Of a stretch of 37,781 nucleotides of DNA, positions 17,125 to 25,500 are shown in pieces; the first letter of the stretch is position 1; the number at the start of each line of letters is the position of its first letter. The stretch spans positions 1-37,781 of the forward strand of contig CAJWLW010000012.1 in NCBI GenBank assembly GCA_913042885.1, read 5' to 3'. This DNA is from an uncultured Lentisphaeria bacterium (GTDB taxonomy: Bacteria > Verrucomicrobiota > Lentisphaeria > JABSQK01 > CAJWLW01). Under the pieces are notes generated by a model. The model did not search any database. It was given only the letters and a program-made list of their open reading frames with translations, and had not been told where the DNA came from. The position numbers and the translations under genes were made by a program.

Positions 17125-19686
17125 ATGCGTATGCGTATTGCCCAAGTAGCCTCCCTGCTGTTGTCGATCCTCGTATTGCAGGCACAAGCCGACGACCTCG
17201 TACTTGTCGACGACGGGCGTGCCGCCTGCACCATCGCCGTGCCGGATAAGGCGGACTCGTTCACCCTCATGGCGGCGTCCTGGCTTGCCGACTACGTGGA
17301 GCAAATCACCGGCGCCACGTTGAACATCGTCGAGGAAAGTGCCGCACCGGATGGCACCATCATCAGTGTCGGGCACACCCGGATGGCCGCAGCAGCCGGC
17401 GTCACCACCGATGACCTTACCTACGATGCCTGCCGCATGCGCGTTGCCGGCGACGTGCTGTATCTGATCGGCCGTGATTCCCCGGTCCGCAGTGGGGCGG
17501 TCGAGCCGACGGAGGAGCCGTGGCAGTATTTCCTCGAATGCGCGCCGCTTCGACCGCCGCTGCAAGCAGGGCCCAAGGGCACCTGCCGCGCCGTCGCCCG
17601 GTTCCTGGAATCACACTGCGGCGTGCAGTGGCTGGCGCCGGCGGAGAAAGGTACCCGGGTTCCGAAGACGACGCGACTGGCTGTGCCACGGGATCTGGAT
17701 GATCTCGACGCGGCCGCCTTCGGTTTCTACATCGGCACCTTCTTCTACCGCAGTCAGCTCAAACGTCCCGCCCCTTACGCCAACAGCATTCGCAGCGGCA
17801 TCCAGGGTCGACACTACGGCGGGCATTCCTACATATACTGGTTCAATGCGGACTTTGAGAAGAATCCCGAGTACTTCGCGGAGTTCAACGGCGAACGCAC
17901 AAAAGTCGGCCACCATGTATGTCCATCGAACCCGGAAGTACGAAAAATTCTGTTGCGCGGGTTGCAGGCGGAGTTCGATGCCGGCTATGACTGGGTCGAG
18001 ATGGGCCAGTCCGACGGCCACGTCCCATGTGAATGCGACGGTTGCCAGGCAATGGAGCCGGACTCTGGCCGGCGTATGCTGCTGCTGCACAAATGGATCT
18101 GTGACGAAGCAGCCAAATCACACCCTGATAAGACCATTCTGATGATCGCCTACGGTCCGACGCGCAAGCCCTATCCCGACATTCAGTTCGGCGACAACGT
18201 CGTCATCGAATTGACCGGCGGTCGCCCGGATCGGGTGGAAGTGTGGAAGGGCAACGGGCGCGGGATGATGATCTATCACTACTGGCTGGACGAAGCGCTG
18301 GGCATCGGTTTCGCACCGCGTATATCACCGGCAAACATGTCGGAGATCATTCGCTACTATCACGAGCAGGGCGTCATCGGCATCTTCGGCGCCGGCGGCG
18401 GCTTTGCCTGGGGACTGATGGGGCCCACCTACTACACGCTCGGCCAGTTGCTGCGCGATCCGACGCTGGACTACAAGCAGCTGACCCGGACATACTGCCT
18501 GGGACTCTACGGCGAAGCGGCAGATGAAATGCAGACTTTCTTCGACCTGCTCTACCAGCGAACGTATTGGCAACTCAATTTCAAGCACTCGCTGTCGCTG
18601 ACTATGGCGGAGGCACTCAAGCAGCTGTACCCGCCGCCCGTCATCCACGGCCTCGAAGAACGGTTGCGCCGGGCCGAACAAGCCGCTGCCACCGAGCGAG
18701 AGAAACAATGGGTTCAATTGACACGGGACGAGTTCGATTACCTCAAGCACATGTCGACTATGCTGCATCTGTACGACGCGTACCTGATCAACAAGAGTCC
18801 GGCAATCTTTGCCGAGCTCGAGACCGCTGTCGATAGTTTTCAGGCCTGGCGCCGCCGCATCGTGATGCTCGAAGGCGATCGCATCACCAACTATTTCCCC
18901 GGCCACGGACACTTCGCCAAATTTCTCAGTACCGGCGCCAACTCCGGCTATTACTACCACGACTGGGGGCACCTGCGAAAGTCGACCGACTTCGACCGGC
19001 TCGACGAATCCGGCGTGGGATACCCGGGCAACTCGTCGGTCAGCCGGCCGATCACCCTGGACTTCGATGCGATCGGTGGCGGGCGCGAGTTCCGGCTGCG
19101 CCGGGCGACTGCACCTCCGGTGCTCGACGGCAAACACAGTACCGGCGAATGGGACACGCCCGTCACGACGTTCCAGAAAAAGGCCGCGACCCATGTCCGC
19201 GGCATGTATGACGATGAGAATCTGTACCTCACCTATACCTGCGAAGAACCCTACATCGACAAGATCGTAGCCCATGACTTTTATCGCGACGGCGACGTCA
19301 GCCTGTTCGACTGTGTCGAGTTCATGGTCTCGTCGGAAACCTCGGTTTACGCCACCCGCTATTACCACTTCCTGGTGGCCCCTGCCAAAGACGCAATCCT
19401 CGATTTACGGACCGGCTTCAAGGGTGGTCGCGATCAGGACGAAGCCTGGAATGCCGAGGGTTTCGCTTTCAGCTATCACATTGACAAAGTCAACAAACAG
19501 TGGACTGTAGAGTTGCGCATTCCACTCCAGGACATCAACGCCCCGATACCGAAACCGGGAGATGTGTGGATGGGCAACCTGGCCCGAGAACGCCGGGTAC
19601 AAGGCACCGAGTTACAACTCTGGTCGCAGGGCGGCCGCGGCGGGTTCACAGATCCCAAAGCGTTCGGCCGATTCATATTCGAATAA
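17125..19686 (+). CDS. Secreted DUF4838 protein with C-terminal CBM9-like domain
   Basis: An 853-residue exported protein. The frame is open far upstream, but the ATG at 17125 has TAGGAA 5 bases before it and gives a signal peptide (residues 1-22, ending AQA). Residues 23-150 form the GH67-like N-domain (AASWLADYVEQITG; then IISVGHTRMA and RVAGDVLYLIGRDS). The DUF4838 barrel follows to about 620, with GGHSYIYWFN, PSNPEVRK and the motif GQSDGHVPCECDGCQAM, in which C-x-C-x-x-C may bind a metal or form disulfides. Residues 656-853 are a carbohydrate-binding family-9-like domain (PPVLDGKHSTGEW; VELRIPLQDINAP). DUF4838 has no firmly known activity; an extracellular glycoside hydrolase-like role is inferred. 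It is 15 bases before the beta-helix gene in the same operon. Confidence 0.85.
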   Translation: MRMRIAQVASLLLSILVLQAQADDLVLVDDGRAACTIAVPDKADSFTLMAASWLADYVEQITGATLNIVEESAAPDGTIISVGHTRMAAAAGVTTDDLTYDACRMRVAGDVLYLIGRDSPVRSGAVEPTEEPWQYFLECAPLRPPLQAGPKGTCRAVARFLESHCGVQWLAPAEKGTRVPKTTRLAVPRDLDDLDAAAFGFYIGTFFYRSQLKRPAPYANSIRSGIQGRHYGGHSYIYWFNADFEKNPEYFAEFNGERTKVGHHVCPSNPEVRKILLRGLQAEFDAGYDWVEMGQSDGHVPCECDGCQAMEPDSGRRMLLLHKWICDEAAKSHPDKTILMIAYGPTRKPYPDIQFGDNVVIELTGGRPDRVEVWKGNGRGMMIYHYWLDEALGIGFAPRISPANMSEIIRYYHEQGVIGIFGAGGGFAWGLMGPTYYTLGQLLRDPTLDYKQLTRTYCLGLYGEAADEMQTFFDLLYQRTYWQLNFKHSLSLTMAEALKQLYPPPVIHGLEERLRRAEQAAATEREKQWVQLTRDEFDYLKHMSTMLHLYDAYLINKSPAIFAELETAVDSFQAWRRRIVMLEGDRITNYFPGHGHFAKFLSTGANSGYYYHDWGHLRKSTDFDRLDESGVGYPGNSSVSRPITLDFDAIGGGREFRLRRATAPPVLDGKHSTGEWDTPVTTFQKKAATHVRGMYDDENLYLTYTCEEPYIDKIVAHDFYRDGDVSLFDCVEFMVSSETSVYATRYYHFLVAPAKDAILDLRTGFKGGRDQDEAWNAEGFAFSYHIDKVNKQWTVELRIPLQDINAPIPKPGDVWMGNLARERRVQGTELQLWSQGGRGGFTDPKAFGRFIFE

Positions 19687-19701
19687 CCAAGGAAAACCCC
19701 A

Positions 19702-21672
19702 ATGAACAAAATAAAAATCCTGCTCGTCGCGACGATCCTATGTATTGCGGAGTTCGCAAAAGCGGCAGAGTTCCTGGTCACCGATTACGGCGCTGTCGCC
19801 GACGGCACGACCGATTGCTCACCGGCTATTGCTGCCGCTATCGAAGCTGCAAGCGCGGCCGGCGGCGGAACGGTCGTGCTGCCCGCTGCCGACAAACCGT
19901 ACGTGATCACGGACACCATTCATCTGCGGACCGACAATCTTCACCTCACCGCCGCCGGTGCCACTGTTTATCTGAAGGACGGTGCCTCGGCCGGTCGCAC
20001 GACGCTCGAGAATATGCTGCACGTGGTCTGGATTCACGGGACACCCGAACGCCCCGTGGAGAATGTCCGGCTCGACGGATTGTCCATCGATGCGAATTAC
20101 TGGGGGCAAACCGGCAATCTCGCGTCGTGGCAGGGCAGCAGAAAGGTGGCCGGCACCACACGGGGCGTCAGGATCGACCACGCGCGGCACATAAAGATCG
20201 ACAACGTTGCCATCCGGCGCCCGTTTGTGGGTATGACATTCGGGCTGGGCTCTCATTATTGCCACGCCAGCAACATCACCGTCACAGAGTTCCATCACGA
20301 TGCGTTCGGCGTAACCCCGGGCTACGTCACTGCCGGTGCATCGCATATCACCTACGAGCGTTGTACGGCCGCGGATTCCATGAACGGCGCCAAGGGCGGT
20401 TGGCCGGGCACGCGGATCAAAGGCTGGGAGATCGAGGAAGGCGCGCAGAACATCAAACTCATCGACTGCACGGTCCGCAATACCAGCGCGAACGGGTTTT
20501 ACATACGGCCGCATTCAGCCCACACCAATTTTGCAACGAAGAATGTCGAGCTCATACGCTGTCGTGTCGAAAATGCCGGAGACTTGGCCTTCAACGTACA
20601 AAGCGCAACCGCTGATCAGCCGGTCAGCAACATCACGCTGATCGACTGTTCCACCGACACCGGCGACCTGGCGATGCAGATGAACGCAGACCAGGTACTT
20701 GTTCAGGGCGGGAATTTTGGGGATGTCTCGATCGGCTATTACCCGGACTACGACGATCCACATCACTTTCGCTTCGACCCCAACACCAAAGACGCCTTCC
20801 CGAGGTTACCGGCGAAAACTGTGCGCTTCGAGAATGTCACCGTTGCCGGCGATCTGCGGATCAACGCGACAGAAGGTCATGACGGGCACGCCCCGTTCAC
20901 CCCGGACACCAGCCTGGCAAACGTGCGGGTCGGCGGCGACCTCTACATAGTCGGATCAGCCGCACCGCCGACGATGACCGGCTGCCGCGTCACCGGCGAG
21001 ATTAATGCGGTAACGACTGCGAATTATTTTCAAGCGCTCGAAGACACGCGCATACCGATTGAGCTGTCCAGCGGCACCATGTCCCTCTGTGCCGAGCCAC
21101 CGATCGTCGACGGACAGCTCGAAGATGCATGCTGGCGCGAGGGACACCCGAATGACATTGTCAACCATTTCGAACGCCCGGTCCGGAGCAAGGGCGGGCA
21201 TACTTTTGTCCGGATGTGCTACGATGACCGCGCCGTCTATGTCTCCTTCGATTGCCGCGAATCGAAAATGGACAAGCTGCGGACGACCGCGACGAGGCGC
21301 GACGCGGATCTCTGGGAGGATGATTGCATCGAGCTTTTCATCCATCGCGACCGTGATGCCCCGAATCATTTCCGACAATGGATGATCAACGCAGCAGGCG
21401 CAATCTATGACGGCGACAAGGCCACAGGCGAAGCCTGGACCAGTAATGTGACTGCCGCCGCCAAGCAATATGACGACCGGTATGTGATCGAGCTCAGCAT
21501 TCCCTGGACCGATCTGGGCGGCGCACTGCGAGCCGGTGAACAGGTCCGTGCCAACTTCGTGCGAAACCGCACCACCGACGGCAATCGCTACATCTGGTCC
21601 TGGCAATACGACGGCATTGTGACCTTTGGCGATGTCTCAAAGATGGGAACCCTGGTGATCGCAGGAGAGTAA
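19702..21672 (+). CDS. Secreted right-handed beta-helix (pectate-lyase-3-like) protein with CBM9-like domain
   Basis: A 656-residue exported protein with signal peptide 1-21 (ending AKA). Residues 22 to about 445 form a beta-helix starting with the Pectate_lyase_3 signature FLVTDYGAVADGTTDCSPAI and continuing with repeated short strands (NVRLDGLSID; HIKIDNVAIRR; NIKLIDCTVRN). A C-terminal CBM9-like domain (462-656; PPIVDGQLEDACW... VIELSIPWTDLGG) matches that of the preceding protein. The beta-helix part is close to the second beta-helix of the giant protein downstream, including GWEIEEGAQN versus AWEIEEGAAR. It could be a polysaccharide lyase or hydrolase, or a glycan-binding scaffold; a catalytic residue cannot be named. 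AAGGAAA precedes the ATG. It is followed after 2 bases by the dioxygenase gene. Confidence 0.86.
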   Translation: MNKIKILLVATILCIAEFAKAAEFLVTDYGAVADGTTDCSPAIAAAIEAASAAGGGTVVLPAADKPYVITDTIHLRTDNLHLTAAGATVYLKDGASAGRTTLENMLHVVWIHGTPERPVENVRLDGLSIDANYWGQTGNLASWQGSRKVAGTTRGVRIDHARHIKIDNVAIRRPFVGMTFGLGSHYCHASNITVTEFHHDAFGVTPGYVTAGASHITYERCTAADSMNGAKGGWPGTRIKGWEIEEGAQNIKLIDCTVRNTSANGFYIRPHSAHTNFATKNVELIRCRVENAGDLAFNVQSATADQPVSNITLIDCSTDTGDLAMQMNADQVLVQGGNFGDVSIGYYPDYDDPHHFRFDPNTKDAFPRLPAKTVRFENVTVAGDLRINATEGHDGHAPFTPDTSLANVRVGGDLYIVGSAAPPTMTGCRVTGEINAVTTANYFQALEDTRIPIELSSGTMSLCAEPPIVDGQLEDACWREGHPNDIVNHFERPVRSKGGHTFVRMCYDDRAVYVSFDCRESKMDKLRTTATRRDADLWEDDCIELFIHRDRDAPNHFRQWMINAAGAIYDGDKATGEAWTSNVTAAAKQYDDRYVIELSIPWTDLGGALRAGEQVRANFVRNRTTDGNRYIWSWQYDGIVTFGDVSKMGTLVIAGE

Positions 21673-21674
21673 CG

Positions 21675-22589
21675 GTGAAACTTCTGAAACCAATCGGGCC
21701 GGGCACGCGCGTAGAGATGAACGAACATGTCCTGGAGTTCGGCAAGAACATCCGGGAGTTCCGCAGCAGCAACGATATCCTCGAGGACTTCGATGCGCTG
21801 CGGGCTCGTTATGCTGCAGACGGGTATCTGCTGATTCGCGGATTTCATGATCGGCAGCCAGTCCTCGATGCGCGCCTGGAATTGCTCCGGGAACTGCAGG
21901 ACCGTGGCATGCTGAAGCCGGGTACGCCGCTTGAAGACGGTGAGATCGCTGCCGGTGCCAAATCCACGATGTTTGAACATGAAGTCACCTATGACCGGCT
22001 GCCGGCTGTTCTCAATGTCGTCAACTCGGACAGGGTTATGAAATTCTTTTCCGAGTTCCTTCAGGGCCCGGCCATGACGTTCGACTTCAAGTGGCTCCGG
22101 GCGACGGGCCCCAGCGGTTTTGCGGGGCTGCATTATGATCGGGTGTACATGGGACGCGGGACACAGAATCTGCACACCTGCTGGATGCCGTACGACGATG
22201 TACCCCTGGAGATGGGCCCGCTGCTGCTGCTGCTTGGCTCCCAGGATTTCGAGAAAGTCAAAGCGAGCTACGGCAAGATGGATGTTGATATCGACAAAGT
22301 GCAGGGCTCGTTCTCCGAGGACCCCTTTGAAGTGATGGAAAAGCACGGCGGCCAGTTCGCTTCAACCAATTTCCAGGCCGGCGACATCATCATATTCGGC
22401 ATGTTCATGATGCACGGGTCCTTGAGTAACACAACCAGTCGATACCGCCTCAGCAGCGACACGCGCTATCAGCTCGCCAGTGAACCGGCCGATGACCGCT
22501 GGATCGGCGAGAATCCAAAGCAACATTACGGCTGGAAGACCGGTAAACTTGTCGATATGAATACGGCTCGCAACGAGTGGGGGGTATGA
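21675..22589 (+). CDS. Phytanoyl-CoA dioxygenase (PhyH)-like Fe(II)/2-oxoglutarate oxygenase
   Basis: A 304-residue member of the PhyH family. The iron-binding facial triad is H153-x-D155 in GLHYDRVYMG and H247 in MHGSLSN, and the 2-oxoglutarate-binding Arg is R256 or R258 in TSRYRLSS. These are all at typical spacing. These enzymes hydroxylate or halogenate small molecules using O2 and 2-oxoglutarate; environmental bacteria carry many of unknown substrate. It starts with GTG after an AGGAGA site 7 bases upstream, and its stop overlaps the next start (ATGA). No signal peptide, so it acts in the cytoplasm. Its place between two secreted glycan proteins suggests that it modifies a released product, but this is inference. 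Confidence 0.9.
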   Translation: MKLLKPIGPGTRVEMNEHVLEFGKNIREFRSSNDILEDFDALRARYAADGYLLIRGFHDRQPVLDARLELLRELQDRGMLKPGTPLEDGEIAAGAKSTMFEHEVTYDRLPAVLNVVNSDRVMKFFSEFLQGPAMTFDFKWLRATGPSGFAGLHYDRVYMGRGTQNLHTCWMPYDDVPLEMGPLLLLLGSQDFEKVKASYGKMDVDIDKVQGSFSEDPFEVMEKHGGQFASTNFQAGDIIIFGMFMMHGSLSNTTSRYRLSSDTRYQLASEPADDRWIGENPKQHYGWKTGKLVDMNTARNEWGV

Positions 22590-25500
22590 AGAAGATGAAG
22601 ATTCCGGGAAAACTGATTAATTCTCTCATTAGTCTGGCAATTCTCCTTTTCGCCTTTGCCGACTCCGCAATCGCGGTGCAGTACTGGGTAGCACCCGACG
22701 GCGACGACACCGCGGCCGGCACATCGCGCGAAAGCGCCTGGGCATCACCGTCACGCGGGCAACCCAGCCGAGTCCAGGAGGGCTACGCAGCCGGCAACCT
22801 CGAATTGCCGGTGTATTCCACGCACGGCTTTCTGCCGACCGGCAATATCACGGTCGCCGGGGTCACCCGTGCGTACTCCGCAATTACGGAAAAAACATTT
22901 GTCCTGGAGCAGCCGTTTGACACGGCGGTGCCAGCACGCGAATTCGTCTATGATGCCGATATTCTCGATGGCGATTCGTTCGCACCCGGCGCTGTGATTA
23001 ACCTGGCCGGCGGCACCTATGTCAATCGACCATTGTGGTTCTGCAGCTCTGGCACGGCAGAGAGTCCAATCACCTATCGGTCGGCGGACGGTGAGCGCGC
23101 CTTGCTGGTTTCCGAGGTTTTCAGCATCGCTCCGATCCGGCGCCTCGGGTCCTGGCGCTTCGACAAGACCGAGCATTTCGTGCTCGAGAACATTTCCGTG
23201 CGTAACCAGGCCGAAGGCAATCACGGCGCCGGCGGTATCGAGCTGTACGGGGTTGCCAACCTGATTGTAGATGGTTGTGATGTCGACATCTCCGGCCGCG
23301 ACATCAACGGCGATAACGACGGCATCAAGCTGTTCGGCGCGAACAACGTTGTTATCAGGAACTGCCGTGTCCGCAGTCGCATGGCAAACGGCATCATGGC
23401 GTGGCAGTCCAGCAAGATCGACATCCGGAACACTGCCGTATACGAGAGCTTCAACGGCATCCAGGCAGCCGGCAACCAGTTTCCGGCCCATCTAACCGTC
23501 GATCATTGCACGGTCTATGCAATCAACACATATGGCGCGATCAATGCCGAAAGTGAGGGAACCGTCACCGTCACCAACAGCATCATTACGCAGGTCCCGT
23601 CCACCGTGATCCCGGCGATGCGCGGCAACGGCTCCGGTGACTACAACAACATCTGGCACGTCGGGCTGAAGTACGGTAACGGATGGAACGGCAAGGAAAC
23701 GGGCATTGGCGGGGCACACGATATTCAGACCGACCCGCAGTTTATCTCGCGCAACCCGTACAGCCCGTACTTCCTGCGAATTCCGCACAACTCAGCAGCC
23801 GCCAAGGCTGGTCAAGACGGCACCTATATCGGGGCGTTCCCACCGGTCGCACGACCGGCGCCGCCGAAGATAGTCGAATACAACGTGCAGGATTTCGGCG
23901 CTGTCGGGGACGGTGCGACGGACGATTTGCCGGCGATCAACGCAGCGCTGGCGAAGGCTAAGGACAACGGCGGCGGTAAGATCATTTTCCCGCCGACCAA
24001 TAAATTCTATCTCATTTCGGATACCATCCATGTGCGCTCGGATTGGATCCATCTTTACGGTCCCGGCGCAACGATCAAACTGAAAAATGGCGCCGGTCGC
24101 ATGGATGTAATCGCCGTCGGCATTCACGTTCCAGGAATTGGCCCCGGCCCCGTCAAGCCGGTCGTCGAACATATTAAAGTCGAGGGTTTTGTCGTCGACG
24201 GCAGCTATCGAACCCAGCCGCAGGCGCGCCGGGGAAACAATCCCCGCGGCTTGTGGTCCGGCCATGCGCACTTTGTCACGCTGAAGGATCTGCGGTTTGA
24301 AGATACGTTCTGCGGCATGACCTTCGGTCCGGGCAGTCGCGACTGCGAGGCGATCGGCCTCACCGTCACAGATTGGGACCACGATGCCTACGGCGCCTCC
24401 GGCCGTGGCGTCGATGGCGGATGCACCGACATTCGATTCATCAACTGCAGAGCGGTCAACGCATCCAACTGCGTCAAGGCCTGGGAGATAGAGGAAGGCG
24501 CCGCGCGGGTGTACCTCGAGGACTGCGAAATTACCAACCTTGGCGGCGCCGGCACCGGATATTATGTGCGCCATCACGCATACAAATGGCCGCTGCACGT
24601 CGACGACGTGACCTTTGTACGATGCACGGCCAACAACCTTTCAGGTAACGGCTTCATAGTGACCACGACGCCCGGCACCACAGTTCGTTCGGTAAAGCCG
24701 AATCTGCGCACCCGCAACGTGCGGCTCATCGACTGTCAGACCAACGCACCGGTGATCATTGCCTGTGGGGTCGAGGACGTGCTGGTCCAGGGCAGCAAGT
24801 TCGAGAACCTGGTGTCCATCGGCTTCGAGACCGACGCAGTCACCGAACGCGACGCCCGATTGCCGGTGCGTTCAGTGACGATCAAGGATTCCACAATTCA
24901 GCGCCTCAAGATCAATGCCCAGACCGGCAATGCGAACGCCGAGCTCGGAGCCAAGTATCACGCCGATTACGAGCCTCGCATCCGCCTTGAAAACGTTCAC
25001 ACATCCCAGCCGCCGGAGATCATCGGTACACCCGAAAACGTCACGGTAGTCGAGATAAAAAAAAAAGTGACGGACACAGCCGGAAATAATCTGCTCGAAC
25101 TGGTCGTCGACAATCAGCCACGCAGTACAATTGTCGTCGCCGACGACGCCGATTGGTGGCAGCGCATGGCCGCCGGTTGGCTGCAGGAGTATGTCGACAA
25201 AGCAACCGGCGCCGAACTGCCGATCGTCAAAGAAAGTGACGCGCCGGAAGGCACGCTGATATCGGTCGGCCACACGAAGTTGGCGCAGGCCGCAGGCGTC
25301 ACGACCGACGACTTGAAGTGGGATGGCTGTCACATCCTGGTGAAAGACAACGTGCTGTTCCTCATCGGCCGCGACAGCAAAGGCATCGGCCGTGAGGACC
25401 CATCGCCGGAGCAATTGAAAGACTGGTTCGGGGGCGATCCGTGGCGACCCGATCGAATCCACGCAAACGAGAAAGCAGATCGGGCCGGCGCCAACGGGAC

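Noticed and set aside
18325..19368. Minus-strand open frame of about 347 codons
   Set aside because: It lies antisense to the DUF4838/CBM9 gene, whose motifs are clear; no ribosome site or motif supports it.
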